A stretch of 64,000 nt of DNA, taken from NCBI RefSeq assembly GCF_004101245.1, contig NZ_SCIN01000001.1, positions 572,784-636,783 on the forward strand, read 5' to 3'. This DNA is from Sphingomonas sp. UV9. Its GTDB lineage: Bacteria > Pseudomonadota > Alphaproteobacteria > Sphingomonadales > Sphingomonadaceae. The position numbers were made by a program, and so were the translations under genes. Shown here one piece after another: positions 9,053 to 18,990 of this stretch. Each line of letters begins with the position of its first letter. Position 1 is the first letter of the stretch. The notes under the pieces are model-generated. The model was given only the letters and a program-made list of their open reading frames with translations. It had not been told where the DNA came from and searched no databases.

Positions 9053-9787
9053 CTAGTCCATCGACCAATCATGGTTCTCGACAATGGTCGACTCCACCGG
9101 CCGCCCCGCCGCATCGAGCGACGGATCATAGCGAAACCGTTCTTCGATCAACCGGCACGTCAGGCCGTCCAGAACCCCGCTCCCGCTCGACCGCGTCACC
9201 CGGCAATGCGAAACGCGCCCGCTAACCTCGACGGTATAGCGCACCGACACGATTCCCCGCAGCCCCGTCTCCGCGGCATCGCTCGGAAAGTCCGAATCCT
9301 TCAACCGCCCCTTGCGCCACCGCGGCGGAGTCTCCTCGCCCCCGCCGCCATCGCCGTCGCCATACCCCCCGCTGCCGGTGCCATTCCCCTGCCCACCGCT
9401 CCCGGTCCCCGGCCCGCGCACAGGCGCCGCCCCCGCGGTCGCCTGCGCGCCGACGCCAGCCTTTTCGGCAACGACCACCGGCGGCGGAACCACGATCGGC
9501 ACCACCGGCGGCGGCGCGACCAGCTCGGTCGCCTTGGATTTGAGATTGGGCGGCGACGCAGCCCCCTGCGGCTTGCGGCTCGGCGACGGCCGCGGCTTGA
9601 CCGTCTCGACGGGCGGCGGCGGCGGCGGCGGCGGCGCCACCCCGAACACCTTGAGCGCCTCCCCGACCGCAGCCGGCATCGGCACCGCCAGCCCAAAGAT
9701 CAGCGCATAGCCCAGCACCCCCGGCACCACGAATGCGCCGATCGCGGCGGCGACCCTGTCTTTCCTCGGCGGTTCGATCGCGATCAT
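9053..9787 (-). CDS. TonB-family energy transducer
   Basis: 244 residues from the ATG at 9787. Residues about 12-36 form one membrane anchor, followed by a run of eight prolines (about 52-59) and a long Pro/Lys then Gly-rich linker that would span the periplasm. The last 80 or so residues resemble the TonB C-terminal domain (GLRGIVSVRYTVEVSGRVSHC, TRSSGSGVLD, RFRYDPSLDAAGRPV). Such proteins couple the proton-motive force to outer-membrane receptors through ExbB/ExbD. No exbBD or receptor gene is adjacent, so its partners are unknown. It is oriented against its neighbours. Confidence 0.85.
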   Translation of the reverse strand: MIAIEPPRKDRVAAAIGAFVVPGVLGYALIFGLAVPMPAAVGEALKVFGVAPPPPPPPPVETVKPRPSPSRKPQGAASPPNLKSKATELVAPPPVVPIVVPPPVVVAEKAGVGAQATAGAAPVRGPGTGSGGQGNGTGSGGYGDGDGGGGEETPPRWRKGRLKDSDFPSDAAETGLRGIVSVRYTVEVSGRVSHCRVTRSSGSGVLDGLTCRLIEERFRYDPSLDAAGRPVESTIVENHDWSMD

Positions 9788-10248
9788 GATATTGATATGG
9801 TGCCCGTTTAATCCGCGACAACGGCCCCAGGGCGATGAACGGGCGCTGGCTGGGCATGGTCCGGCAGCCCCAAACACCACCCCGGCGAAGACCGGGGGTC
9901 CAATTGGGAAGGTCCAAGCGATAACGAGCGACGCCTCCCCAACCGTGTTTCCCCGCGCAGGCGGGGACCCAGCCTGGGCTCTCGCCTTCGCGGGAGAACA
10001 AGGGAGCGGTCCCTAACCTCTGATATCGATCTGGGCACGCAAAGCGCTTCCCCACCGCCCCCAAAGCAAACATCGACCTGTCCTACACGCCCAACCCATG
10101 GCAAGGCAGCCCGCATGCCGACGCACCCCGCCCCCCTCCTGCTCGAACCGACACCAGAGCGCCGAACCACACCCCCGAAAAACTGCTCCCAGCGTCTGCA
10201 CTTTCTATACTTCACTCGCCAAACCCACGCAAAACCGGGCCTTCTCGC
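9788..10248. other. 461-nt gap between tonB-like gene and moeA
   Basis: No convincing gene. It holds a degenerate CCCCGGCGAAGACCGGGGG hairpin near 9880-9900 and a full type B repeat at 9946-10001. From about 10020 to 10240 the plus strand is C-rich with few G runs, and I see no conserved motif there. The promoters of the tonB-like gene and of moeA should both lie here. Confidence 0.6.
9946..10001. repeat. Type B palindromic repeat
   Basis: TTTCCCCGCGCAGGCGGGG, an ACCCAGCCTGGGCT centre, then CGCCTTCGCGGGAGAACAA. Same design as 5307-5363, with slightly imperfect arms (GCGCAGGCG against CGCCTTCGC). It lies in the tonB-like/moeA intergenic region. Confidence 0.75.
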
Positions 10249-11433
10249 ATGACCGACCTCGTCCCCGTCGCCGAAGCGCAAACCCGCCTGTTCGCCATGG
10301 CCCCCCGCGTCGCCACCGAGACCGTGCCCTTGCGCGAAGCCGCCGGGCGCTGGGCCGCAGACGACATCCTAGCCCGCCGCACGCAGCCCGCCGCCGACCT
10401 CTCGGCGATGGACGGCTACGCGATCCGCTTCGCCGACTTGCCCGGCCCGTGGCGCGTCATCGGCGAAAGCGCCGCCGGCCGCCCCTTCACGGGCACCGTC
10501 GCTAAAGGCGAGGCGACCCGCATCTTCACTGGCGCCGCAATCCCCGACGGCGCCGACACCGTGATGGTCCAGGAGGAAGCCGAACGCGATGGCGAGACGC
10601 TGATCCTGGCGGGCGAAGGCCCGCCCACCTTTGGCCGCAACACCCGCCGCAAGGGCCTCGACTTCACCACCGGCAGCCGCCTCATCGCCGCCGGCGACCG
10701 CCTCACGCCCGCGCGCATCGCCGTCGCTGCGACCGGCGGCCACGGCAGCCTCACCGTCAACCGCCGCGTCCGCGTCGCGGTGGCGGCGACCGGCGACGAA
10801 CTCGTCCCCCCCGGCTCGGCCACCGACGGCGTCGCGCTGCCTGAATCCAACGGCATCATGCTCGCCGCGATGCTCGCCGACCTGCCTGTCGAAATCATCG
10901 ACCTCGGCATCCTGCCCGACCGGCTCGACGTCCTGCGCGACGCGTTCGCGAGCGTCGAGGCGGACCTGCTCGTCACCACCGGCGGCGCGTCGGTCGGCGA
11001 CCACGACCTTGTTCGCCCGGCGATCGCGGCGGCCGGCGGGACAATCGATTTCTGGCGGATCGCGCTGCGCCCCGGCAAGCCGATGATGGCCGGTCGGATC
11101 GGCGAGATGATGGTGCTCGGCCTGCCCGGCAACCCCGTCTCCGCGTTCGTCACCGCGACGCTCTTCGTGAAGCCCGTCGTCGCGTACATGGCCGGCGCGC
11201 GCGATCCACTTCCCCAGGCGACGCACGCGCTGCTCGGCGAAGACCTGCCCGCCAACAACCCGCGCACCGACTATCTGCGCGCCGAACTGCGCGACGGCCG
11301 CGCCTACGCGTCGACGATCCAGGACAGCTCGATGCTGCTCACCCTGGCGCGCTCGACCTGCCTGATCGTCCGCCCCGGCAATGCGCCGATCGCAAAGGCA
11401 GGCGAATCGGCGGAAATCCTCGTCATCGGGTGA
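10249..11433 (+). CDS. moeA: Molybdopterin molybdenumtransferase
   Basis: Inserts molybdate into adenylylated molybdopterin, the last general step of molybdenum cofactor synthesis. 394 residues, full length. Domain order is typical: N-terminal segment with LSAMDGYAIRF, GAAIPDGADTVMVQEE, the MogA-like domain with ATGDELVPPG, LVTTGGASVGDHD and LGLPGNPVSAFVTATLF, and a C-terminal beta domain. It is not fused to a MobA or MoaB domain. The ATG at 10249 gives the canonical N-terminus. LexA follows after 68 nt but has its own operator. Confidence 0.96.
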   Translation: MTDLVPVAEAQTRLFAMAPRVATETVPLREAAGRWAADDILARRTQPAADLSAMDGYAIRFADLPGPWRVIGESAAGRPFTGTVAKGEATRIFTGAAIPDGADTVMVQEEAERDGETLILAGEGPPTFGRNTRRKGLDFTTGSRLIAAGDRLTPARIAVAATGGHGSLTVNRRVRVAVAATGDELVPPGSATDGVALPESNGIMLAAMLADLPVEIIDLGILPDRLDVLRDAFASVEADLLVTTGGASVGDHDLVRPAIAAAGGTIDFWRIALRPGKPMMAGRIGEMMVLGLPGNPVSAFVTATLFVKPVVAYMAGARDPLPQATHALLGEDLPANNPRTDYLRAELRDGRAYASTIQDSSMLLTLARSTCLIVRPGNAPIAKAGESAEILVIG

Positions 11434-11459
11434 TCTGGCCGCTTGACGGCGTTAATTAT

Positions 11460-11474
11460 GTTCCATAGAAGTTC
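11460..11474. promoter_or_regulatory. LexA (SOS) box upstream of lexA
   Basis: GTTC-CATAGAA-GTTC is a perfect match to the alphaproteobacterial LexA operator GTTC-N7-GTTC. It ends 27 nt before the lexA ATG. Position and identity support autorepression of lexA, as known for the family in this class. Confidence 0.9.
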
Positions 11475-11501
11475 CTCGTCTGTTCCGGACGGAGAACCGC
11501 C

Positions 11502-12176
11502 ATGCTCACGCGCAAGCAGCACGAACTCGTGTGCTTCATCAACGATCGCCTCAACGATACCGGCGTCTCGCCGTCGTTCGAGGAGATGAAGGACGCGCTC
11601 GACCTCAAATCGAAATCCGGCGTCCACCGCCTGATCAGCGCGCTTGAGGAACGCAACTTCATCCGCCGCCTGCCAAACCGCGCGCGCGCACTCGAAGTGC
11701 TGCGGATGCCCGAGCGTCCGGAAAAGAAGACGCCCTCCAAGCCGTCGAACGTCAAGTCGGCCCCCGTCGCCGCGACGCCGCAGCCCGCCAACGACGTGAT
11801 CGAGATCCCGCTGCACGGCCGCATCGCCGCCGGCGTCCCGATCGAGGCGTTCGAAGGCAGCACGATGCTCGCCGTCCCCGCTGCGCTTCTGGGATCGGGC
11901 GAACATTACGCGCTCGAAGTGTCGGGCGACTCGATGGTCGAAGCCGGCATCCTAGACGGCGATTATGCGCTCATCCGCCGCACCGAAACCGCGCGCGACG
12001 GGGAGATCGTCGTGGCGCTGATCGAGGACAGCGAGGCCACGCTGAAATACTTCCGCCGCGAAGGCGCGATGGTCCGCCTCGACCCCGCTAACCGCGCCTA
12101 CGACCCGCAACGCTACGCCCCGGCCCAGGTCCGCGTGCAGGGCAAGCTTTCGGGCATCCTCCGACGCTACGACTGA
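11502..12176 (+). CDS. lexA: LexA repressor / SOS autoprotease
   Basis: Represses DNA-damage genes and self-cleaves when RecA filaments form. 224 residues. The N-terminal winged helix (about 1-65, [31 protein letters not shown]) binds the operator. A linker precedes the S24 peptidase domain, with the Ala110-Gly111 cleavage bond in GRIAAGVP, nucleophile Ser144 in SGDSMV and general base Lys182 in ATLKYF. GGAG lies 8 nt before the ATG. A perfect GTTC-N7-GTTC operator lies just upstream, indicating autoregulation. The longer linker relative to E. coli LexA is common in alphaproteobacteria. Confidence 0.98.
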   Translation: MLTRKQHELVCFINDRLNDTGVSPSFEEMKDALDLKSKSGVHRLISALEERNFIRRLPNRARALEVLRMPERPEKKTPSKPSNVKSAPVAATPQPANDVIEIPLHGRIAAGVPIEAFEGSTMLAVPAALLGSGEHYALEVSGDSMVEAGILDGDYALIRRTETARDGEIVVALIEDSEATLKYFRREGAMVRLDPANRAYDPQRYAPAQVRVQGKLSGILRRYD

Positions 12177-12252
12177 GCCGCTGACGTCAACGAGAAATTA
12201 CCGAGTCTCCGCGTGAGCGTCTTCGCTCGGCGCGTGGAACGACAGCAATTTT

Positions 12253-12412
12253 GTTCACACGAAGGCGCAAAGGCCCGAAGATGGCGTGTTTGGGTCGGCG
12301 TCTATCCGCCTTCCCATGCCGTCGGCACATTAGCATAATTCTATCGCTCATTCAGCCGACGGGGCGTCCCGAATGGCATCACTGTTTCGCCTTTGCGCTT
12401 TCGCGTGATCAC
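12253..12412. repeat. MITE-like element with inverted ends
   Basis: The left end contains CACACGAAGGCGCAAAGGC and the right end GCCTTTGCGCTTTCGCGTG; the right end is the imperfect reverse complement of the left. About 115 nt of non-coding sequence lie between. The right end reaches the comEC stop codon. A non-autonomous mobile element is an inference; target-site duplications are not obvious. Confidence 0.5.
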
Positions 12413-14655
12413 TCTACTTTCTGGTGGCGTCGATCGGCGCGGAACGCGGGTGCGACGTCGTAGAATCGAGAATGGCGCGGTCTATACGGATGTGCGGTGC
12501 GCTGGATGACAGGTGGATCGCGCCAGGGGTGGCGGTCGCCAGCGTTCAGGACCGTTACGACGGTCCCGGTCCCCAAAGTGAGAGCGACGCCCCCTGTACG
12601 CCGAAGCACGCGGCGGTCCAGTATCAGCCACCGGGGTACGCAGCGTTTCGGCAGACCGCGTTCACTGACGACGACGTCGGCATTGCGACAGGCGGCCAAC
12701 AGGTCGGAGATGGGGACCATGTACGCGCTGCGGGTCGCGAGAATTCGCCACATCCGTCCCCGTGCAACAATGTCGGTGACACACAGATCACGGCTGCACC
12801 GTGCATCGGGTTGGTCCGCCAGCAGAAGCGGCTCGCCCTCCACGCCGCCATTCTCGGCAAGCATGTCGCGCGTATAGTCGCCCGCCCGGTCGCGCAGCAT
12901 CGCGAGCCCTGCGGCCGTTCGTACTACGACATGCCGACCGTCGCCCGTGATGAGGACATCGGGCGCAGGCGTCGTCAGTGCCCAGATCGCCCCGACCGCG
13001 AGCGGCACCATCCCGAGCCTTCGCCACCGCGTACGCCACAGCGCAATCCAAATCCCCCCGACGATCATCAGTGCGAACGCGGCCGTCGGCATTGCGGGCA
13101 AGGACCGCACCGAACCTGGCGCGTCGGCGACGATATGCGCAAGCCACAGCAACGCATCGAGTGATCGCTGCACCAGCCACCAGATCGGCGCACCCAGGCC
13201 GCCGGTGTCCAAGAGCAGCGCCAGTACCTCCAAAGGCATCACGACGAACGTCGTCAGCGGAATCGCGACGATGTTGGCGAACGCGCCGTACAACCCGGCT
13301 TTATGGAAGTGATACACGGCGATCGGCATCAGCGCGAATTCGACCAGCAGTCCGGTTAGCAACAACGACGCCACGCCACGCGCCAGCTTGCGCCCTCGCC
13401 CCTCGTCGTGCGGGCCGAAGAAAGTGCGGATCACGGGATGTTCGTGCAGCGCCATGATCGCGGTGATCGCCGCGAACGACAGCTGGAAGCTCGGTCCTGC
13501 TGCCGACTCGGGCAAAACCAGCATGACGCACGCAGCACCCGCCGCCACGAGCCGCAACGTCATCGCTTCGCGCCCCATTGCCAGCGCTGCCAGCACGAGC
13601 AGCGCGGCCACGCAGGAGCGGATCGTCGGAACCTGGCTGCCGGTCAGCAGCGTATAGCCGATTGCCGCTGCCGCCCCGGCCAGCGCCGCGATCAACGGCA
13701 ACCGCGCATGCAAAGCCAGCCACGGACTGAGCGCCAGCAGTCGCAGCACGATCAGCATCGTCGCGGCCACCGCAGCCGTGATGTGCAGCCCGCTTACTGA
13801 CAGCAGATGCGCGAGTCCCGCCCGCCGCATCGCTTCCGAATCCGCCTCGCTGATCGCGCCGACGTCGCCGGTCGCAAGCGCGGCGGCGATACCGCCTGCG
13901 CTGCCGTCAAGGCGCGACACGATGTGGTGCGACAGCGCGACGCGGATGCCGGCGCCCGATCCGCTCGGCGTCGTGACCATGACGGGTGCGAAGCCGCGGC
14001 CCGTCGCGCCGATTCCGCCGAACCACGCGACGCGGGCGAAGTCGTAGGCGCCCGGCACCGCGGGGAGAGGCGGCGGCATCAGCCGCGCCCGCAACTGGAT
14101 GACCGCCCCCGTCCCCAACAGCGGCGGTGCATCCCTCTCGGCCAGATTGACGCGGACGCGGTACGGCAAGGCGACCGGCTGCCCGTCGGTTTCCACACCC
14201 TTGCCCACCGGCAGCACCGTCAGCCGGACCAGTTTCCGCGCCACCAGCGGCTCGATCGCCTCGACCTTGGCCGAGAAGCTTGCGATCGTCGGGCCACCCA
14301 GCACCGGCCGCGCCACCCATTCCGACCGCGCCCAGATCAGCCCCAGCCCCAATGCCGTCGTCAGCAACCCGATCGCCAGCGCCCGCGCCGCTCGCCCGCC
14401 CTGTCCCACGGCCAGACAGGCCAGCCCGCTAGCCACGAGCAGAAGCATCGCAAGGCACCACGCGGCTGCGTCCGGCAGCGCGAACCACAATGCGATCCCG
14501 CCGCCCAGCATCACCGGCAGCCACAACACCAGTTGGTCGCGCTCCGCCTCCAGCCAGCGCTCGACCGCCAGGCCCGTGCCCGCCCCCCATGACGGTACGC
14601 CTATTTGTCGCCGCCAAGGACGCATGCTAGGGGCGGCGACGGCTGTTCCGGCCAT
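12409..14655 (-). CDS. comEC: ComEC/Rec2-family DNA uptake channel protein
   Basis: Inner-membrane protein that carries single-stranded DNA into the cytoplasm during transformation. 748 residues. An N-terminal part with several membrane segments and a DUF4131/OB-like soluble region ([19 protein letters not shown]) precedes the multi-pass competence domain ([44 protein letters not shown]). The C-terminal soluble part (about 560-748) lacks the HxHxDH zinc motif of the metallo-beta-lactamase domain of Bacillus ComEC. The ATG at 14655 has GGAG about 6 nt upstream; an ATG at 14625 has none. The 5' end is divergent from, and close to, the gltX start. Confidence 0.9.
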   Translation of the reverse strand: MAGTAVAAPSMRPWRRQIGVPSWGAGTGLAVERWLEAERDQLVLWLPVMLGGGIALWFALPDAAAWCLAMLLLVASGLACLAVGQGGRAARALAIGLLTTALGLGLIWARSEWVARPVLGGPTIASFSAKVEAIEPLVARKLVRLTVLPVGKGVETDGQPVALPYRVRVNLAERDAPPLLGTGAVIQLRARLMPPPLPAVPGAYDFARVAWFGGIGATGRGFAPVMVTTPSGSGAGIRVALSHHIVSRLDGSAGGIAAALATGDVGAISEADSEAMRRAGLAHLLSVSGLHITAAVAATMLIVLRLLALSPWLALHARLPLIAALAGAAAAIGYTLLTGSQVPTIRSCVAALLVLAALAMGREAMTLRLVAAGAACVMLVLPESAAGPSFQLSFAAITAIMALHEHPVIRTFFGPHDEGRGRKLARGVASLLLTGLLVEFALMPIAVYHFHKAGLYGAFANIVAIPLTTFVVMPLEVLALLLDTGGLGAPIWWLVQRSLDALLWLAHIVADAPGSVRSLPAMPTAAFALMIVGGIWIALWRTRWRRLGMVPLAVGAIWALTTPAPDVLITGDGRHVVVRTAAGLAMLRDRAGDYTRDMLAENGGVEGEPLLLADQPDARCSRDLCVTDIVARGRMWRILATRSAYMVPISDLLAACRNADVVVSERGLPKRCVPRWLILDRRVLRRTGGVALTLGTGTVVTVLNAGDRHPWRDPPVIQRTAHPYRPRHSRFYDVAPAFRADRRHQKVE

Positions 14656-14694
14656 CGTTTCTCCATCGTTTCTTCAGTCTGGGAGCACCCGCGG

Positions 14695-16125
14695 TTGGGC
14701 GCAATATCTGATACGGGCACCGCCAACTCGGCCGCACCCGTCGTTACCCGTTTCGCTCCGTCGCCGACGGGGTTCCTGCATCTTGGCGGCGCGCGCACCG
14801 CGCTGTTCAACTGGCTGTTCGCAAAGGCGAACGGGGGCAAGTTCCTGCTGCGGATCGAGGATACCGACCGGGTCCGCTCGACCCAGCCGGCGATCGACGC
14901 GATCATCGACGGGATGCGCTGGCTCGGGCTCGACTGGGACGGCGACGTCGTCATGCAGTTCGCCGGCGCCGACCGCCACGCGCAGGTCGCGCACGAGATG
15001 GTCGCCAGCGGCCACGCCTATCGCTGCTACATGACCGCCGAGGAAATCGCCGCGATGCGCGCCGAGGCGCAGGCCGCGAACAAACCGCTCCGCATCCGCA
15101 GCCCGTGGCGCGATCGCCCGGCGAGCGAGGCCCCCGATCTTCCCCATGTCGTCCGCCTGCGCGCGCCGCAGGAGGGTGCCGTCACCATCGAGGACCGCGT
15201 CCAGGGCGCCGTCACGGTCCGCAACGAAGAGATTGACGACCTCGTCCTGCTCCGTTCGGACGGCACGCCGACCTACATGCTCGCGGTCGTCGTCGACGAT
15301 CACGACATGGGTGTCACGCACGTCATCCGTGGCGACGATCATCTCAACAACGCGTTCCGCCAGTTGCCGATCTACCGTGCGATGGGCTGGCCCGAGCCGA
15401 TCTACGCGCACATCCCGCTGATCCACGGCCCCGATGGCGCCAAGCTGTCGAAGCGTCACGGCGCGGTCGGCATTGAGGCCTACCGCGACGAGATGGGCAT
15501 CCTGCCCGAGGCGTTCGACAATTACCTGCTCCGCCTCGGCTGGGGCCACGGCGACGACGAGATCATCAGCCGCGAGCAGGCGGTCGAATGGTTCGACCTG
15601 TCGGGCGTCGGCAAGTCGCCCTCGCGCTTCGACCTCAAGAAGCTGGAAAATCTCAACGGGCATTACATCCGCGAAGCCGACGACGCGCGGCTGGCACAGC
15701 TTGCCGCCGATCGCCTGGGTCACGGTTTGCCCGACGGCGGATTGGAGCTTCTGACTCGCGCGATGCCGGTCCTGAAGCCACGTGCAGCGAACCTGAACGA
15801 ACTGGCCGAGGGCTCGAATTTCCTGTTCAGCCAGCGCCCGCTTGCGATGGATGACGCCGCAGCGAGCCTTTTGCAGGGTGAAGCGAGTGCGATTTTGACG
15901 AATGCGCATGCCGAACTTGACGCGCTCGACAAGTGGGATACGGAAGCGCTCGAAGGCGCGGTACGGCGCGTGGCCGAAGCACGAGGCGTAAAACTCGGGC
16001 AGGTCGCACAGCCCCTTCGCGCCGCGCTGACCGGTCGCAAGACGTCGCCGGGAATATTCGATGTGCTCGACCTGCTCGGGCGTGACGAGAGCCTCGGTCG
16101 GATCGCCGACCGGATGGCAGACTGA
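14695..16125 (+). CDS. gltX: Glutamyl-tRNA synthetase
   Basis: Class I synthetase that charges tRNA-Glu. About 476 residues. Start choice: no ATG precedes the conserved [21 protein letters not shown] at 14695 has GGGAG 9 nt upstream and is preferred, while a TTG at 14605 opens the frame without such a site. The HIGH-type signature is HLGG, and the KMSKS-type signature is KLSKRHG. The anticodon-binding C-terminal half is complete. The leader overlaps the divergent comEC 5' end. GltA follows after 25 nt. Whether the enzyme also charges tRNA-Gln, as is common in alphaproteobacteria using GatCAB, cannot be seen here. Confidence 0.95.
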   Translation: MGAISDTGTANSAAPVVTRFAPSPTGFLHLGGARTALFNWLFAKANGGKFLLRIEDTDRVRSTQPAIDAIIDGMRWLGLDWDGDVVMQFAGADRHAQVAHEMVASGHAYRCYMTAEEIAAMRAEAQAANKPLRIRSPWRDRPASEAPDLPHVVRLRAPQEGAVTIEDRVQGAVTVRNEEIDDLVLLRSDGTPTYMLAVVVDDHDMGVTHVIRGDDHLNNAFRQLPIYRAMGWPEPIYAHIPLIHGPDGAKLSKRHGAVGIEAYRDEMGILPEAFDNYLLRLGWGHGDDEIISREQAVEWFDLSGVGKSPSRFDLKKLENLNGHYIREADDARLAQLAADRLGHGLPDGGLELLTRAMPVLKPRAANLNELAEGSNFLFSQRPLAMDDAAASLLQGEASAILTNAHAELDALDKWDTEALEGAVRRVAEARGVKLGQVAQPLRAALTGRKTSPGIFDVLDLLGRDESLGRIADRMAD

Positions 16126-16150
16126 TAAGATTTCGAGGAAGGATACAAGC

Positions 16151-17434
16151 ATGAGCGAGACCGCAAACCTCAAGGTCGACGGCAAGGATTTCGATTACCC
16201 GGTCATGTCCGGAACGGTCGGCCCCGATGTCATCGATATCCGCAAGCTGTACGCGCAGACCGACAACTTCACTTATGATCCGGGTTTCACGTCGACCGCG
16301 TCGTGCCAGTCGAAGCTGACCTATATCGACGGCGACGCCGGCACATTGCTGCACCGCGGCTACACGATCGGTGAACTGGCCGAGCAGTCGAACTTCATGG
16401 AAGTCGCCTATCTGCTGCTCAACGGCGAACTGCCAAGCGCGGACGAGCTGGCGAATTTCTCGAACACGATCACCCGCCACACGATGGTGCACGAGCAGCT
16501 CGCGCAGTTCTTCCGCGGCTTCCGTCGCGATGCGCATCCGATGGCGATCCTGTGCGGTGTCGTCGGCGCGCTATCGGCCTTCTATCACGATTCGACCGAC
16601 ATCCACGATCCGGCACAGCGCGTCATCGCGTCGCACCGCCTGATCGCCAAGATGCCGACGATCGCCGCGATGGCGTACAAGTACAGCGTCGGCCAGCCGT
16701 TCGTCTATCCGGACAACACGCTGAGCTACACCGGCAATTTCCTGCAGATGACGTTCGGCGTGCCGGCCGAGAAGTACGTCGTGAACCCGATCGTCGAAAA
16801 GGCGATGGACCGCATCTTCATCCTCCACGCCGATCACGAGCAGAACGCGTCGACCTCGACCGTCCGGCTCGCCGGCTCGTCGGGTGCCAACCCGTTCGCG
16901 TGCATCGCGGCCGGCATTGCCTGCCTGTGGGGTCCCGCGCATGGCGGCGCGAACGAAGCCGCGCTCAACATGCTGCATGAGATCGGTACCGTCGACCGCA
17001 TCCCCGAGTACATCGCGCGCGCCAAGGACAAGAACGATCCCTTCCGCCTGATGGGCTTCGGTCACCGCGTCTACAAGAACTACGATCCGCGCGCGGCCGT
17101 CATGCAGACAACCGTCAAGGAAGTGCTCGGCGAGCTGGGCGTCACCGACCCCGTGTTCGACGTCGCGATCGAACTCGAGCGTCTCGCGCTCAGCGATCCG
17201 TACTTCATCGAGAAGAAGCTGTTCCCGAACGTCGATTTCTACTCGGGCGTCATCCTGTCGGCGATCGGCTTCCCGACCTCGATGTTCACCGTCCTCTTCG
17301 CGCTTGCCCGCACCGTCGGCTGGGTCGCGCAGTGGAACGAGATGATCACCGATCCCGACCAGAAGATCGGCCGTCCGCGCCAGCTGTACAGCGGCCCGAC
17401 TGCGCGCGACTACGTCCCGATGGCGTCGCGCTAA
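16151..17434 (+). CDS. gltA: Citrate synthase
   Basis: Condenses acetyl-CoA and oxaloacetate to citrate, the entry step of the TCA cycle. 427 residues, the size of the hexameric, NADH-sensitive Gram-negative type. The ATG at 16151 is preceded by AGGAAGGA. Active-site motifs: [46 protein letters not shown] and [13 protein letters not shown], plus the C-terminal Arg-containing RPRQLYSG. Its stop overlaps the start of a small membrane-protein gene (TAATG). Confidence 0.98.
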   Translation: MSETANLKVDGKDFDYPVMSGTVGPDVIDIRKLYAQTDNFTYDPGFTSTASCQSKLTYIDGDAGTLLHRGYTIGELAEQSNFMEVAYLLLNGELPSADELANFSNTITRHTMVHEQLAQFFRGFRRDAHPMAILCGVVGALSAFYHDSTDIHDPAQRVIASHRLIAKMPTIAAMAYKYSVGQPFVYPDNTLSYTGNFLQMTFGVPAEKYVVNPIVEKAMDRIFILHADHEQNASTSTVRLAGSSGANPFACIAAGIACLWGPAHGGANEAALNMLHEIGTVDRIPEYIARAKDKNDPFRLMGFGHRVYKNYDPRAAVMQTTVKEVLGELGVTDPVFDVAIELERLALSDPYFIEKKLFPNVDFYSGVILSAIGFPTSMFTVLFALARTVGWVAQWNEMITDPDQKIGRPRQLYSGPTARDYVPMASR

Positions 17435-17637
17435 TGACGACGCTCCGGCCGATCCTGATGGTCGTCGGCGTGCTCTGCGCGCTGATGGGTCTGCTCTGGA
17501 TCGGCCAGGGGCTCGGATACGTCCATTGGCCGCAGTCGAGCTTCATGCTCGACCAGCGGCCATGGGCGGATCGCGGCGCATTCCTCGCCGCGTTCGGTTT
17601 AGCGCTGATCCTGGTGGCGCGCCGGATCCGCCGGTAA
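17434..17637 (+). CDS. 67-residue membrane protein
   Basis: Starts with ATG overlapping the gltA stop codon (TAATG), so it is probably translated by coupling to gltA. It has two hydrophobic segments (about residues 7-25 and 48-62) joined by a polar loop containing YVHWPQSSFMLDQRPWADRGAF and ends in a basic ARRIRR tail. This pattern is common in small sphingomonad membrane proteins placed after gltA or other metabolic genes. I know of no function. Its last 39 nt overlap the 3' end of the minus-strand kinase-like gene. Confidence 0.75.
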   Translation: MTTLRPILMVVGVLCALMGLLWIGQGLGYVHWPQSSFMLDQRPWADRGAFLAAFGLALILVARRIRR

Positions 17638-18990
17638 CGTCAACACGAACCGCGCGCCTTGACCGGGCGCGCTTTCAACCGTGAGATCCCCCTGCATCGC
17701 CCGCGCCAGCCGCCGCGCGATATACAGGCCGAGCCCGTTGCCGCCGGCCTCCGACGGATCGACCCGCTCGAACTTTTCGAAAATCCGTACCTGATCCTCG
17801 GGGGCGACACCCTTGCCCTTGTCCGCCACCACGACAACCGCGTCGCTTTCGGTACGTGTCACGGTGACGATCACCTGTGCGCCACGCGGCGAATAGCGCA
17901 CCGCGTTGCCGACCAGATTGACGAGGATCTGCAACACGCGCCGGAAATCGCCAAGCGCCGCGACGCGCATGTCGACCGGCGGTCGCGCGATCGTGACATC
18001 GGCATTGGCCGCGCGGACCGACAGCAACCCCGCTGCGCGACGCGTGACATCGGCAAGGTCGATCGGCTCGGGTAGCAGCGTGAAATCCGGCCGCTCGACC
18101 GCCTGGAGATCGACAAGATCATCGACCAGTTCGAGCAGATGGCGCCCGGCGCTGGCGATATCCGCCGCGTAATCGGCGTAGTCGCCCTGCACCGGGCCAT
18201 CCGCCTGCGCATTGATGCTGTCGGCGTTGGCGACGATCCGCGCGAGAGGAATGCGCAACGCCTTGTCGAGCCCGCTCGTGAAGGTCGGCGAGAGCGTCGC
18301 GGTTTCGGCCGGTGGGGCGACGTCTTCGACGACCATCCGCGCCGTGCCGACGAAGCCTGCGAAATCCCCCGAGGCGTCATGACGCACGGTCGCGGTCAAC
18401 GTCACCGCCCGCCCCGAACTCCGCAACCGCGCCGGTTGCGCCGTCATCGGCCGTCGACGTGCCAGCGAATCGAGTATCGGCAACGTCCCGTCCGCTCCGG
18501 CATCGAGCGCGAACATCGCCGTCAGCGGCTGACCGAGCAACGCGAACGCGTCGAAGCCATGCTTCGGCCCCGCATCCAGCGTCACGAACGTCAGCCGCAA
18601 CGCCGCGTCGGTTTCCCACCGCCAATCGGTGTCGCTGCCGAGAAAGATTTCGTGCGTATCGGGCGAAGGTCGGGCCGGGCGCCACGCGGCGATTTCGCGC
18701 CAGCCGCTCACCGTCAGCCGGACATTCTCGCCGTCCGGCTGCGCGCGCACCCAGAGGTCCACATCGGTCTCGTCGTCCGCAACCACCACGCCACGCGACA
18801 CGACGATGCCGAGCCGCCGCGCCAGCCGGGCGATGGTCGCCAGCTGCGGGACGGCGAGCGGCGCGCCGCGCATACCGCCGGCACGCTGGTTGAGCGCGAT
18901 CAGCGCCGGGTCCGCAAATGCCAGCGATCCGTCGGGCGCGACGATGGCATGCGCGATCGGGCTCTCGGTCGATGGATCGAACAGACTCAT
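17599..18990 (-). CDS. Histidine-kinase-like protein lacking the phosphoacceptor histidine
   Basis: 463 residues, no membrane segment, so cytosolic. The N-terminal half has two PAS-like regions (about 10-105 and 120-222). The dimerisation helix at about 237-300 aligns column by column with the kinase H-box, but the sequence is FTSGLDKALRIPL: Lys243 occupies the His position and Ala244 the Glu. The ATPase domain looks intact, with N-box Asn358/Asn362 in LVNLVGNAVRYSP, G1 box ADKGKG (390-394) and G2 box GGNGLGLY (417-422). It may therefore bind ATP and transmit signals or inhibit a partner without self-phosphorylating; that is inference. It overlaps the upstream DUF2336-like gene by 4 nt. No response regulator gene is adjacent. 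Confidence 0.85.
   Translation of the reverse strand: MSLFDPSTESPIAHAIVAPDGSLAFADPALIALNQRAGGMRGAPLAVPQLATIARLARRLGIVVSRGVVVADDETDVDLWVRAQPDGENVRLTVSGWREIAAWRPARPSPDTHEIFLGSDTDWRWETDAALRLTFVTLDAGPKHGFDAFALLGQPLTAMFALDAGADGTLPILDSLARRRPMTAQPARLRSSGRAVTLTATVRHDASGDFAGFVGTARMVVEDVAPPAETATLSPTFTSGLDKALRIPLARIVANADSINAQADGPVQGDYADYAADIASAGRHLLELVDDLVDLQAVERPDFTLLPEPIDLADVTRRAAGLLSVRAANADVTIARPPVDMRVAALGDFRRVLQILVNLVGNAVRYSPRGAQVIVTVTRTESDAVVVVADKGKGVAPEDQVRIFEKFERVDPSEAGGNGLGLYIARRLARAMQGDLTVESAPGQGARFVLTLPADPARHQDQR

Noticed and set aside
12251..12463. A 70-codon plus-strand frame in the lexA-comEC gap
   Set aside because: It is made of the MITE-like repeat and the 3' end of comEC in antisense; no ribosome site.
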